From Chamaelirium japonicum (lineage: Eukaryota > Streptophyta > Magnoliopsida > Liliales > Melanthiaceae): a stretch of DNA of 64,000 nucleotides. This document shows, piece by piece, positions 1 through 10,864 of the stretch. The notes beneath the pieces were generated by a model. That model made no database searches. It was not told where the DNA came from and saw nothing but the letters and a program-made list of their open reading frames with translations. The stretch spans positions 50,181,873 to 50,245,872 of the forward strand of contig OX393552.1 of NCBI GenBank assembly GCA_947650365.1. The letters run 5' to 3'. Position 1 is the stretch's first letter, and every line of letters begins with the position of its first letter. A program made the translations under genes and the position numbers.

Positions 1-260
1 GCCCAATCTATGGCTCAATTACATATCCACACACAGAAAGCAAATCCAGACAATTGCTAACTCGGGGTCCGACCCCCGGTAGCAAGCACAAAGCATAGAT
101 CTAGATTTTTTATAGCGGCGCCCTGCAAGAATGATTAATAGAACAAGCACAATCTATATATATGCATGATCTAAGCGTATGAACCCCGATGATCTCACGC
201 ATTCATCATGCGCACACATGTTAGTTTCATGAAAAAACGTGAAACGCACACCACTAATGC

Positions 261-273
261 GGCTCTGATACCA
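261..273 (-). other. primer-binding site (tRNA-iMet type)
   Basis: Minus-strand TGGTATCAGAGCC, complementary to the 3' end of plant initiator methionine tRNA, separated from the LTR end by the dinucleotide AT. Confidence 0.85.
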
Positions 274-275
274 AT

Positions 276-2396
276 TGTTGGAAGTTAATCCGGGTCAGAG
301 GCTCGCAGCGGAAACGATTTGGCGGTCGAAAGACCGTTCATGGTGCACGTTACACGATTTAATTTTTCACAGAAACTAATCTACATATGTGTGCATGTGT
401 ATGCACGAGAATCGAAAACCCCTAACGGCAATCTAGCGTAATGATTAACTAGCATGGATGCAAATCATAATGCTCGCTAGATCTATATGTTAGATTACAC
501 ATACCTTTCGTACGGATCTTTTAACCGCGGAGGATTGTCTTCTTTGTCGATGGAGACGGAAGATCGTTCGCGAAGATGCCGACGGTACGAATGGAGATGT
601 TGCCTTCTTGTTCACCCGATCTCACACGATGCACGGAATGTCGCTCTCGGATCTCTGAGTGCCTCCGAAGAACGACCCTTCTCCTTCTTCAGAACTCCAC
701 GCGAGGAAGACGAAGTAGCAAGCGGGAAACGGGAGATGAAACGGGAGAGAACTCGAGAGATGAGAGAGAGGGGGGTTCGGTTTTTCTAGTGCATGGGGCC
801 GGCGCCCATAGGTGCCTTTATAGGGCCGGCCAACACCCCTTGGATAAGGATCCAAGGGGATATTAACCCCCTCTCATTATCTCTCTTTTATCTCTCCGCG
901 TATTTATCCGTTTTCCCACTTTTTAGGGCTCGATTTTAACCGATTTATCGCCCCATCCCTATCCATATGGCCGGCCCTATAGATGAGGGATTCTTATCCC
1001 TACATCATAGGGCCGGCCCTAGTGAGGTGTCCCACCACTAGGTTCGGCCAACAGTGAGGTCCGGCAGAGTGAGGTCTTTTACCAAAACGCCCCGACGCCT
1101 CATTTTGACCATTTCTAGCGTGCGATACCTAACGGCCATTACTTAAGTGATATCTACTAGTTACTTACTATTAACTGAGGCCACCGGAGGGTGCCTCTAG
1201 CATAGTCAACTAGTCAACTCGCAACATACCCCGGTGCATCGCACCTATGCAGCGAAGTTCACTTATGGCTAGGGATTACTACATACGACTCTGTACTAAT
1301 CCCGGGCTCAACCCTTAGTACTCGTATGTAGTTACGCATCTACCGTGCTCTAGTGCCAAGCACACACGGAGCGTATACTTCTTTCTTCCTCCTGCTTATG
1401 GTGTTCCGAGGAGACGGTTCAAGAACCGTACATAATGTTGATAAGGTGGAACCATCAGGGACCGGGGTTCATGGCTTCCAACTCAAGCTCGATCGACACA
1501 CTACCCGAGTGTACCATCGATCCTCTGAGCTCGAGTTAACCTGCGTAGCCACCCAGAGTGCGACGCAGGCTGCACTCCAATTCACCCAGACTTACTATGT
1601 TCTCCATCATACCCCTGCTCTCCGCTCAGTAGTGGTAAACCCGCTGTCCCTCCACTTGATGCCATGATTCACTTCGAGCGGTGAAGACTACCGTCAGACT
1701 CGAATGATCATATGACTTGGTTCCTTCCAGGTTGACCTATACATCGTACCTCTGATTACCCCGTCGAGTAATCGAACCCGGTCAACAGTCAAACTGATGG
1801 CCACCAGGCCTGGGTTTGGTACAGTGTAAGTCACACCAAGGAACGCACCTCCCATCAGGGGTGTGGATGGCCTGCAGGAGTGACACGCTAATGCAACGCC
1901 AGCCGGGTAACCCAGTACACCGTGGTTTTGGATCACTGCATATGGACCCTCACACATTGGTGCGCCAAAGCACCACGCAACTGGTTAGTCCATCAGTCGT
2001 GGTTCCTCAGGGTTTAGGACCGTTTTACCCTAAGCAGAAACACGGCTTAGTGTACCAGTGTCTGCTCACTGATCTGTACACCGTGTTAGTTCCGTTCAGC
2101 CACAGACACTGTGCCTGGTGATGACCATGGTGAAGACATCCCATGAACTGTCATCGCCAACAGCTTAACATGATGAGGCGACCAACCTGATCATAGCTGC
2201 GAACTTATTTAGGTTATACGGGACCAATCCACTCAGTCTTCAACTCAGTGGACTACCATATAACCATGGCTCTCTGTTCTCAAAAGAACACGTAACTATG
2301 TTACGCACCTATATGCATCTCATATATTAATAACTATCAATCTTTATTAGACCAAAACATAAAGTTTTACAAGCTTAGAACACATCAATCCTAACA
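276..2396 (-). repeat. long terminal repeat of copia element
   Basis: The plus-strand sequence begins TGTTGGAAGTTAATCC and ends CCTAACA, giving the expected TG...CA ends. The left end lies 2 bp from the PBS. A minus-strand TATA box (815-824) suggests U3 spans roughly 2396-800 and R-U5 the remainder. At 2.1 kb the LTR is long for copia. I cannot test it against a partner LTR, which lies outside the window. Confidence 0.75.
815..824 (-). promoter_or_regulatory. TATA box of copia LTR
   Basis: Minus-strand CCTATAAAGG inside the LTR, flanked by GGCCGG-containing repeats. It is the only good TATA match I see in the middle of this LTR, so transcription would start near 780-790. Confidence 0.5.
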
Positions 2397-2900
2397 GCTA
2401 GCGGGCTGCAGGAGGGGCCGGCGGAAGATCGACAGGCTACATGAGAGGCCGGTGAAAGATCGACAAGATGTAAGAGGGCCGGCGGAGGACCGGATGGTTG
2501 CAGGAGGGCCGACGGATAGTCGGCGGGATGTAGGAGGCCCGGCAATGGGCCTGCAGGCTGCAGGAGGGGCCGACGGAAGATCAACAGGCTGCATGAGAGG
2601 CCGGTAAAAGACCGACAAACTGTAGGAGGGCCGAAGGATAGTTGGTAGGCTGCCCCTAAGTCGCACGCGATGACCGGGGAGGCCAAGGCCAGAGATAGGG
2701 TTTCTGAAACCCTAGGCTGGCTCTTATACCATGTTACGAAGAGAGAGGGAGAGAGAGACTAGGGTTTTGGGAAGAAAGTTCCTTGTATTATCTATTTGTA
2801 TATATATTACATAAGACTACCTCTTCTTATATAGAGAGAGAACGCACACCATTACAATACCACAACTAAGGTGGGACTAATAGTAACTCTACATCTAATA
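2397..2900 (-). mobile_element. fragment of non-autonomous LTR element (same family as 29412-32313)
   Basis: An LTR at 2732-2900 (starts TGTTACGAAGAG, ends ACATCTAATA) matches the LTRs of the complete element at 29.4-32.3 kb but is more diverged. A PBS variant TGGTATAAGAGCC (minus strand, 2719-2731) abuts it. The internal side (2397-2718) is GGCCGG-rich tandem sequence and ends abruptly at the copia LTR, so it is probably truncated or interrupted by that insertion. It encodes no protein domain. Confidence 0.75.
2400..2660. repeat. degenerate ~30-bp tandem repeat
   Basis: About eight imperfect copies of a unit of the type GGCTGCAGGAGGGGCCGGC followed by GGAAGATCGACA. It lies in the internal region of the non-autonomous LTR element. 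The overlapping minus-strand ORFs here are translations of the repeat, not genes. Confidence 0.7.
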
Positions 2901-3006
2901 ATATCAATAATAAACGTTACTATTTTTAATATATCATTAGATAACAAAAAAAAATTAAAAATAACTTTTAATTCATTATTCATTAAGTAATTTTAAAAAG
3001 TTATTA

Positions 3007-3744
3007 TGGGGGAGATTTCCGTGCCGATCCGGAAACTCCGCCCAACTAATCAATTGAAGTTGAGTCGAAAATCTTTGATCGAACTGTTAACTGAAAGGTA
3101 GGTTCGAAGGTCTATGTCTTGGTGACTTGGAGTTAACACTTTCGATATGTAAACAGAAAAAGGGTTGACACAATATATGATCTTGGAGTTCAGCCGAAGC
3201 TTACGTCTCCGTGCTATAGGGAGCAACCCGAATTCACTAACACTTTGCTTGGAGTGATCTCGACAGGCCGAGTGTCACTGATCTCTTCGTAAAGAAGATC
3301 GAAGGAATGGAATATCGAAGTCAGAGCTCTGGGTTTCTGGATTCTGGTCTCTGGTTTTTGGAATCAGATTTCAGATGCTTTTACACTTCAAGGGTCTGCT
3401 ATTTATAGAAATCTATGGGTGGAAATCCGGGGCAAATGGCGGTTTTTACCTTTGTATCCGGGGATTCCCCAGGCAGGACTGGTGGAATCTGCGGTAGTCT
3501 TCGTGGGTCCCCCAGGCAGGGCTGGTGGGTTCCGCAGTCGTCTCTGGTGACCCCTCAGACAGGACTGGTAGGTCCCGCAGTAGTCTCCGTGGGCCCCCCC
3601 AGGCAGGGCTGGTGGGTCCCGCAGTCGTCTCCGTTGTCCTCTCAGATAGGGCTGGTGGGTCCCGCAGCAGTCTCCGTGGGCCCCCCAGGCAGGACTGGTG
3701 GGTCCCGCAGTCTGTGGGGCTTCTTGCCAAAATTTGCACCCACA
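3007..3744 (-). repeat. probable solo LTR
   Basis: The interval begins TGGGGGAGATTTCC and ends GCACCCACA, so on the minus strand it runs TG...CA. It contains a minus-strand TATA box TATAAATAG (3399-3407) in the right place for U3/R. No PBS, polypurine tract or coding domain flanks it. Flush flanking heptamers GTTATTA (3000-3006) and GTTACTA (3745-3751) match 6 of 7, unusual in length for an LTR-element TSD, so the boundaries are provisional. Confidence 0.5.
3470..3715. repeat. minisatellite, ~45-bp unit, about 5-6 copies
   Basis: Imperfect direct repeats of CAGGCAGGGCTGGTGGGTCC followed by CGCAGTCGTCTCCGTGGG. It lies downstream of the minus-strand TATA box inside the probable solo LTR. All three ORFs over it are repeat translations. 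Confidence 0.8.
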
Positions 3745-4429
3745 GTTACTATTTAAATAATAAAAGTTATTGTTTAATTTTTTTAATTACAGATTGCTGC
3801 AAATAAAAAATATGATTGTAACATCATGATAAACACGCACACATATAAAATATAATCATTATGGAACAACAAGATGTGGATGACACTATGAAAATTAGAA
3901 TGACATTGCACCACACGAAGACTTCATAGACAATCATCCTAAAATCAAAGGGATCTTTTGATGACATATAAATACGCACAATTCACCCAAGTAAGCTTGT
4001 AAGGCCGTGCTTGGTAGCAAGAAAGTTTTAACTAAGTTCGTGATTGTAAGGCTCTGCTTGGAATTCTCATGTCAACAAGATGTGGGTGACATTATTCATT
4101 GGAGTGACATTGAACCACACGTCAAGTCTTCATAGATTGTGTAATTACATTCAACTAAGCACTTCTTAGTGGCGTACCAAAAAAAAAAAAAGCTCTTTTT
4201 AGTGACTTATAAAACATCACTTACCCAAGTTATTTTGTAAGGATGAGGATGCTTCCTTGTGGAATCTTCAACTTCTCCTCCACTTTTAACGGTGAGGTTG
4301 AAAATGCTTTTTGTAGCATCTAACACGCATCTAGATTTAAAATATTGATATCCAACTGATTATCCTCTTGGATAAATCAAAATACGGCTCGCACCCATGC
4401 AGAGTCACTTCTCAGAAAATGCAATGCTG
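3745..4429. other. intergenic, no gene seen
   Basis: AT-rich sequence. It holds two diverged copies (around 3870-3930 and 4075-4135) of a segment containing AACAAGATGTGG and TGACATTG...CCACACG...TCATAGA, probably an old repeat. No splice-supported coding sequence is visible. Confidence 0.5.
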
Positions 4430-4568
4430 TAAGTGCCAACTAAGTGAGTTGGTAAAGTCGCGAGGGATTGGTACTTGAGATCTGGGATCAATTCCCGCTT
4501 CCATCGAATTAATAGCTGCCTTAACCCTCCCTCAAATGAGACATTGAAGGGTTCTAAAAAAAAAAAAA
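4430..4568 (+). mobile_element. tRNA-derived SINE-like element
   Basis: It has an A-box-like AGTGAGTTGGTAAAG near the start, a B-box-like GGGATCAATTCCC about 40 bp downstream, and a terminal run of 13 A (4556-4568). The head resembles the SINEs at 6772 and 10865, but the 3' body differs, so it is a different subfamily. Not a tRNA gene: no acceptor stem or cloverleaf forms. Confidence 0.5.
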
Positions 4569-4638
4569 TAATCTCTTACTCAAATTGATCTTTCCCTTTT
4601 TCGTCATCACCTTCTCAGTAATTAAGACACTATATGGC

Positions 4639-5032
4639 GAGGAATGTTACAGTGAGCTGCCGGTTTAGAAAGTGAGCTGCGAGTATTTTGACCCCCCTAG
4701 GAGTTTTGGAATTTGATAAAATTTGGTGAGGGTGTTGTCTAGGGTAAGATGATCATCCTCGTCAATTTTCATTGAATTCCAAAATTTCTAGAGGGGTCAA
4801 ATGGTCAAAGCAAAATCTGTCGTTCGCAGTCACCGTTAAAATCTGTAGATTTTTCTTAGACCATTTGATCCCCCTATAAGTTTTGGAATTTGATGAAAAT
4901 TGGTAAGGATGATCATCTTACCCTAGACAACACCCTCACCAAATTTCATCAAATTCCAAAACTTCTAGGGGGGCAAAATACCCGTAGCTCATTTTCTCCT
5001 ACTGCAGCTCACAGCTCAACGTAACAGCCCTC
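4639..5032. mobile_element. Mutator-like MITE with long inverted-repeat arms
   Basis: The 394-bp element is flanked by a perfect 9-bp TSD CTATATGGC (4630-4638 and 5033-5041). Termini are GAGGAATGTTACAGTGAGC and, reverse-complemented, GAGGGCTGTTACGTTGAGC. The two halves are inverted copies of one another for about 170 bp per arm, centred near 4835, so a transcript would fold into one hairpin. A 9-bp TSD and long TIRs are the hallmarks of Mutator-like elements. Confidence 0.85.
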
Positions 5033-5412
5033 CTATATGGCAACGTTCAACAAATCACCCTTTACCTCGACATCTAAAATAATTCACTTCCCTTAGAATT
5101 CTTTATGAGTGCTTTATATTGCTTTGTATGAAAGCTAAGCTTTCGTCATGAGTGTTGAGATATTAGTATAGAAGATGCTTCAACTGGTGCTCGATCTTAG
5201 ACTTAAGATATTTTGGTCTCATTTCTTTGACAACTATGGATCACTTTAGTCATGTGGGTTTTAAATAGAGTAAGAATTAAAGGTTGTGGGTCTTGCGTAC
5301 TGTAAAGATCTTGGTCTTTTTGTAGTTGTCCGTACCTTTTAGATTGATTTTATCATCAGTACGGAAAGAACGCAGAGCATGTTTCAACGGGGACCTACTC
5401 ATATGAGAAGAC

Positions 5413-5414
5413 AG

Positions 5415-5500
<86 letters not shown>
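5413..5500. repeat. (AC)n(AG)n microsatellite
   Basis: Alternating AC then about 38 AG dinucleotides without interruption. Confidence 0.95.
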
Positions 5501-5501
<1 letters not shown>

Positions 5502-6306
5502 ATCGGGATCACTCAGGAGATGCTTTCGGAGGAGGCCCAGGATACTATGTGACATTACCCGAGTGCTTCAAAAGACTGCCTTTATGAAGAGAGAAGAGCA
5601 CAAGGATATATAAAGACAATGATCTCCATTTTTATTATCGTTATGGCCCTTTTGGGACTAACAGCTCAACACTTCCATTAAGCAGTGAAATCCTCCTCTC
5701 CCAAACCAAGGGATTCTCATTTTGGTTGCAAATCCAAGCAGGTAGTTGGTTCTTTACAGTTATTCGACAAAGCGACAAACGAAAAAATCCATTCCTTTTG
5801 ATCTAAGTAGGTTAAACTCGATCAGTTTAAGGATAATGGTCAAACATCATATTAGTTTCGCGTCTTTAGGAAATGTTTGGAAAAGATTCCCCGGCCATGA
5901 TCAGAACTGCCAACCAAATGCACCCTTGGGTCTGACTTTTATGTTTAGGTCAACAGTACCACCACAACTATTATTGCTCTAAAATTATTGCCCACATGAT
6001 AGACCCACCTGATGCTTTTTGTTTGTAGAAAGCTCCTATAATCCAGTAGCTGATGTGCTTATGTTCCAAAAAGATAGGTACATGACTATGCGCGCACGTC
6101 CCCCCCCCCCCCCCCCCCCCCCCTCAACACGCGCACGCGCGCACACACACACAGAGAGTTAGTTTTTTACCGCCGGTCTGGCATTGTATTATCTACATAT
6201 AGCTACATGTTTAGATTTTATAGGAATTTTTTTGCTTGCTCATCTAGAATATAGCTAGCATATATAATTCCCTCCTCCTCAATTTAGGGGGTTTTATTAC
6301 AATCTT

Positions 6307-6310
<4 letters not shown>

Positions 6311-6358
<48 letters not shown>
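6311..6358. repeat. (GA)n microsatellite
   Basis: About 24 uninterrupted GA units. Confidence 0.95.
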
Positions 6359-6360
<2 letters not shown>

Positions 6361-6771
6361 CTGAAAAAGCTTTAATGGGGATGGAGGGAAAGGATGCTTT
6401 CAAACTGCAAAGACATGATTACTGTGCAGGGGAATATGATGATGGTTTAACATGGGGTGGGGGGAGAGAATCATGAGGGAGTGGGGAGAGGGAAGTGGTA
6501 CATAGGTTTTGCCCTCTAAAGCAACAACTATCCCTGATCTCCACATTCCTCTAAAGCAACAACTATCCCTGATATCCACATTGATGATCCCCAAGTAGTG
6601 TCCCATCTCCCATCTCACACCACAATCCCCTAGCCTTCTTACAAATCTCTCTAATCTGCTGCTCCTCTCTTCATAATTTGTAGTTAGTGCATCCAAATTC
6701 TAGGGTGACTGTCCAATGATTGAATATATAACCGGTAGGGATTTAGCCCTTAACCCATATCAAATGCGATC

Positions 6772-6962
6772 AGGATGGATAGGGAGTTGGTAAAGTAATT
6801 GATACTTGGGTGAGGAGGTTGTGGGTTCAACTCCCCTTTCTTCGAGTTATTCAGGAACGTGTGGGGAAACCCTCGAGTGGGTCAGTGCGCATTCTCATAG
6901 GGATTAGTCCGAGTCTAAAGTGGGTCCAGGGGCACCCATCGATCTCCAAAATAAATAAAAAA
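6772..6962 (+). mobile_element. SINE (tRNA-derived, Au-like)
   Basis: A-box-like GAGTTGGTAAAGTAATTGA and B-box-like GGTTGTGGGTTCAACTCC are followed by a body containing TCGAGTGGGTC and GGGATTAGTCCGAG, and an A-rich tail. The same architecture and 3' body recur at 10865-11070 and, reversed, at 59081-59212, so this is one family present three times. The GGGATTAGTC motif recalls the 3' region of plant Au SINEs, an assignment from memory. Confidence 0.7.
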
Positions 6963-7337
6963 GGTATTTACTCTATAATACTGAATTGGGTAATTGTGCC
7001 AACACTTGTCTGCATGGTTGGGTTAGCCACTCGCCTATAGATTGTAGCTCATAAGGGTTTGCTTGGATACGCTCTAGATTCGGGATATTTTGGATTATGG
7101 TTCCAAAATCCCTTAAAAACTATCACCTTGGAATTAATTTTGTTAAAATAAGTCATACAGGGAATTTGTACCCGTGTACTCTGACAATTTTTTTCGTTTT
7201 TCGTGTTTTTTTTTTTTTTGTGTGTGTGTCAACTAGGCTTTGATAAGAGCTCCCCAGGGTGAACCTACATGGTCGGCTCAACCATAAGGTTACTAAAGTT
7301 GTCGCCTAAGGTCCCATGTGAAAAGTAGTTCCTTTAA

Positions 7338-7496
7338 GGGCATCTCTAACCATCCGCCATATTGCCATAGATGGCAGACGGGGACCTCCGACCATCTGCT
7401 ATACCTTCCTAGCTTGCACAAACGCAAGGAGGTCTTTTGGTCGATATATATACAGGGATTGTGAAGAATATAGCGGAACCACTATTTTCGATGAAG

Positions 7497-7579
<83 letters not shown>

Positions 7580-7761
7580 CCTGTCTATCGTGATCCTCCG
7601 TCTCATTCTCTCCTGTCTATCGTGGTCGTCTGTCTAAGATTTGAGGATGAAAATATAACTGACGTTGGAGAGATGAGCTACTATTCCAACAAAATAAAAG
7701 AATATACTTAGCATATACCTTAGCAGTGCCTGCATAATAGCAGGCTCAGTTGGAGATGCTC
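7338..7761. mobile_element. PIF/Harbinger (Tourist-like) MITE
   Basis: Termini GGGCATCTCTAACC and, reversed, GAGCATCTCCAACT are flanked by the 3-bp TSD TAA (7335-7337 and 7762-7764), the Harbinger signature. It is nested inside family B and has gained a long CT microsatellite. A related element starts at 7977. Confidence 0.75.
7498..7576. repeat. (CT)n microsatellite inside MITE
   Basis: About 39 CT units, uninterrupted. The long leucine-serine and arginine-glutamate ORFs here are repeat translations. Confidence 0.95.
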
Positions 7762-7976
7762 TAAAGCTCAAACCCGCTTAAATAGTCTAAGGCTCCATAA
7801 AAGGCGGCCACCAACCTGCTTGAATAACCTAAGGCACTATTATATAAAATAAAATCGTTCTACTATGTGAAAAGATAATTGATTTTATATATTAATTAAG
7901 TAAATATTTAAAAATATTATTTAGAGTTTTCACCTTAGGCTTTAACTTGCACCGAGCCGGCCCTTAAAGCATCTCC

Positions 7977-8724
7977 AACCGTCCGCCATATATGCAAATA
8001 TGGCGAACGGGATCGCCCAACCCACCTGCAAATCAGCCGGCATATATGCCGGGGGGCTGTTTGGCCGGCATATATGCCGGACTTCTCACCCAAATGGCAG
8101 CCCCCCTTATTTTATTGATTTTGGGATTAATACACAAAAGACCATTCATAGCCTATATATAAAAATTCAAATGACATCTATATCCGTTGTTAAATTTATA
8201 CATAAATATTTTAAACTAAGTATATGTATTAATTTATTAATCTGTTTTTAACAAATTTGGTACCGTTGGAAAGCTCTCATCGACACCTTCGAAAAGAGAC
8301 TAATATCTAATATTTTTGGAGTTATTTTTAAATTATTAAATATTATATTAATTATATAAATAATATAATTTTGTGAACTAATAAACATAGAGGCATATAT
8401 TTAAAAGAGGCATATATCTTTTAAAATAATTTGAAAAATAAGAAATTAAAATAGAGGCATATATTTAAAAGATTTATAAATTTTATCTTAATATTTGTTA
8501 TTATATTATTATTTAATTACTTATTTTATAATTATTTTTGTTAATGTTTATTCTTGTTAATGAATTTTTATTCTAATATTTAAAAGTAAAATAAAAAAGG
8601 TATATTCCTTGAAGATGCTAAATTATAGGGGCCATGGTTGGAGATGGAAGGCCTCCATTTAAGAATATTTGGGGAATATGCTTATTTGGCAATAGCAAAA
8701 TAGAGGCCATGGTTGGAGATGCTC
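7977..8724. mobile_element. PIF/Harbinger MITE
   Basis: Termini AAGCATCTCCAACCGTCCGCC (first 20 nt) and, reversed, GAGCATCTCCAACCATGGCC are flanked by TSD TTA (7974-7976 and 8725-8727). The right terminal motif GGCCATGGTTGGAGATG is duplicated internally near 8630. The 748-bp interior is AT-rich with no ORF of interest. It sits immediately next to the right end of family B. Confidence 0.75.
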
Positions 8725-8785
8725 TTACGAAGGCATAGGGATCAGGTCCATGAATGGCTGGAAGTAGGTGTGCGTAGAAGATATC

Positions 8786-8860
8786 TTTTTTAAGAAATCC
8801 CACTCGAAGATTGCGGTGGGGGGGGGGGGGGGGGGGGGGGGGGGTTCGGTCTCTACCGGT
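8786..8860 (-). mobile_element. tiny A-tailed retroposed insert with poly-C core
   Basis: A 75-bp insert is flanked by a perfect 17-bp direct repeat TGTGCGTAGAAGATATC (8769-8785 and 8861-8877). On the minus strand it ends in a short A run and contains about 28 consecutive C. A long TSD plus 3' A tail indicates LINE-type target-primed retrotransposition of a short RNA. The source RNA is unknown. The homopolymer length may be imprecise in the assembly. Confidence 0.6.
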
Positions 8861-8936
8861 TGTGCGTAGAAGATATCAAGTCCCTGGTTGGCACAATGTG
8901 GCCAGAATCAAACAATTTTCTTTTTTGGGTTAATAT

Positions 8937-9413
8937 GTGAGAGATCCCTGACAAAAAATCCATCCCATGAACAGGACCCCCTAAAGTTTCATTTAACCTA
9001 AGTCCTTGCTTTTTTTGGTAAACCTGAAACTACTCTCCCCTGTTTATTCTCAATCTCTCACGCGCAGCTCTGGCGGCAGTAGTGGCTGCAGCAGAGGCGG
9101 TGGGGGCAGCGGCCAGCAGCTTCAGTGGCGGCATTCGGTTCAGGGTTCGACTGAGGACCCTAGGTCTAGGGTCATCCCATAGCCTATAGATCTTAGGGTT
9201 AGGGTTAGGTTTAGATTTGGTTCGGTTCAGTTCGGCGGCGGCGTTCAGTGTTCGATTCGGTGATTCGATGGCGACGAGTAACTTCAGTGGGGTTCACTGG
9301 TTTGGTGGCAGACATGGCAAAAGAAAATTTAAAATGTTGTGGAGGGCATTTTTGTCCACCACATTTTAAATTTCCTTCAGCTTTAACTAATCACTTTGTC
9401 AGGGACGACTCAC
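8937..9413. repeat. unclassified TIR repeat family C, copy 1
   Basis: The left end GTGAGAGATCCCTGACAAA and the reverse-complemented right end GTGAGTCGTCCCTGACAAA are nearly identical. A second copy is at 13313-13802 with the same order of internal motifs (CCATCCC.TGAACAG, AACTTAGG-like segment, AAAGAAAATTTAAAA). The interior holds a GC-rich GGCGGCAG-like stretch and, near 9180-9215, TTAGGGTTAGGGTTAGG, which is telomere-like but too short to interpret. No TSD is clear. Confidence 0.5.
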
Positions 9414-10584
9414 TATTGTCCTTTTTTTTAATTCTAAATCTTCATTGCTACTCTACCTACCAAAAAAAAAAAGAAGGATTAATTAGTCCTAAATTCCTCC
9501 ACAGGCCCTTATTTAATCTAAAGGATACAAGTTGTTAGGATATTAGCTAAAGTCCCTCCTGAAGAATACTTTTGTATAGCAAGTCCTTAACCAAAAATAT
9601 TAACTTTTTTTTACCCTATAAATTACAAAACTGCCCCTCCTGCAAAAGTATCCATTCTTTTTTAGTAAGACTATCCATTTGTCTTTGGCATAAGTATCTT
9701 TTCGCCGATTAACACTATACATGTAGCGATTGCTACAGTAAGTAGCAAAAGTATATATTCGTCTTCATTCGGCTAATTGATACTCTTGCTATAGTGAAAT
9801 CACTATAGCAATAAACAATTCGCTAAATTGATACTCTTACCAAATCAAATTGTTACTCTTGCTATAATGATTTCACTATAGCAGCTATAGTGAAGTCACT
9901 GTATCAACCACTACATGCACAGTATCAACCAGCAAATAGATACTCTTTCTGTAGACAAATGGATACTCTTTTTGGAGCACGTGAGGGGGTAAATAAAGAC
10001 GAGAGACTTGCTGTAGCATGCAATGTTCGGAAGGGACTTAGTGCAATATTGAAACATTGTATGGTCTTTAACTAATATAACATCTGCTAAAAGGACTTAA
10101 ATACTAAGTCTCCACAAAAGAAAAACCCTCAAATTCCAACTCCTTGCGGAAGCTGGAACTAGGTTCCTTGTGATAGAAGGATGCCAACCACCAGGCTCAG
10201 CTCGTAAAATGCTTCTCCAATATCAGATGTTGGCAACATTCTAACGTGAAACGTAAGTGACACCCACCCCGATTGGTGAATCACATAGCATAGCCAGGGT
10301 ATGCCAACAATACTTGGCACCAACCATGGTTGAAATTTGAAACATTGGGTTTCAACCTTCTGGCATGGTGATCAGCAGTTGGACCATATCCCGTCTTTTA
10401 TAGGCGAGAATTTTCAGCACTCACGGCTGATTGCGGAGCGCAGCCCGCTCATTGGCCCGCGCAGAGCGGGAGCACAATATCTTTGACTGCTGAAAATTTC
10501 ACCCTTCTATAGATGGGGTCCATCACTCTGGAACCTAGTTGCGGGACCCACATTAACCGCTTTACACAGAAAGATTTTTTATTT
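9414..10584. other. intergenic, no gene seen
   Basis: AT-rich. Between 9720 and 9960 the motifs GATACTCTTGCTATAGTG and TCACTATAGCAG recur in both orientations, suggesting a decayed repeat. No coding sequence is supported. Confidence 0.5.
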
Positions 10585-10765
10585 GAGCAATGCTATTCAA
10601 CCCGAAGGTTTTCCCGATTCTGCTCAGCCCGATTGACGTGGCAGCATGCAACCGGTGGTGTGAAAGGCTTAAATGTTGCTAGTGGGTTTCAACCACCAGT
10701 TGCACACTGCCATGTCAATCGGGCCGGCGAGATCGAAAAAACCTTCTGGCCGAATAGCATCTCTC
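10585..10765. mobile_element. 181-bp Mutator-like MITE
   Basis: A perfect 9-bp TSD TTTTTATTT (10576-10584 and 10766-10774) flanks termini GAGCAATGCTATTC and, reversed, GAGAGATGCTATTC. The TIR similarity continues through CCGAAGGTTTT and the CCCGATTGACRTGGCAG motif in both arms, so the element folds almost end to end. Confidence 0.85.
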
Positions 10766-10864
10766 TTTTTATTTATGTTTACCACATCAAAGGTTAAGCC
10801 CGTTGCTCCAAACATGGCTGAAGCCAATAGTATTGTATTTTAAAAAATAAAAACATACCCACCA

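Larger units (their letters stand above)
1..2396 (-). mobile_element. Ty1/copia LTR retrotransposon, 5' part (cut by window start)
   Basis: Reading on the minus strand, a long LTR (276-2396) is followed after 2 bp by a primer-binding site for initiator Met tRNA (261-273) and then about 260 bp of untranslated internal sequence to the window edge. The PBS TGGTATCAGAGCC is diagnostic of plant copia elements. No coding domain is in view because gag would lie beyond position 1. Many ORFs over the LTR are short and repetitive and I do not regard them as genes. The element abuts an older non-autonomous LTR fragment at 2397. Confidence 0.8.
5042..6771. other. intergenic with microsatellites, no gene seen
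   Basis: Contains (AC)n(AG)n at about 5413-5500, a 24-C run at 6100-6123 and (AG)n at 6311-6358. A short direct duplication of CTCTAAAGCAACAACTATCC occurs around 6515-6580. No conserved protein or RNA gene is recognisable. Confidence 0.6.
7271..7973. mobile_element. TIR element, unclassified family B, interrupted by a Harbinger MITE
   Basis: The left end GGTCGGCTCAACC and the reverse-complemented right end GGGCCGGCTCGG are similar. Subterminal GCCTAAGGT motifs occur inside both ends (left ~7300, right ~7930 reversed). The element is split by a Harbinger MITE (7338-7761). Related ends occur at 13897-15760 and near 25795-25900. No coding capacity and no certain TSD, so the class is unknown. 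Confidence 0.45.

Noticed and set aside
2375..2686. Two minus-strand ORFs of 91-103 codons
   Set aside because: Translation of the 30-bp tandem repeat beside the copia LTR.
9185..9215. Telomere-like TTAGGGTTAGGGTTAGG
   Set aside because: Only about 2.5 units and the variant differs from the plant TTTAGGG repeat; likely chance within a GC-rich repeat.
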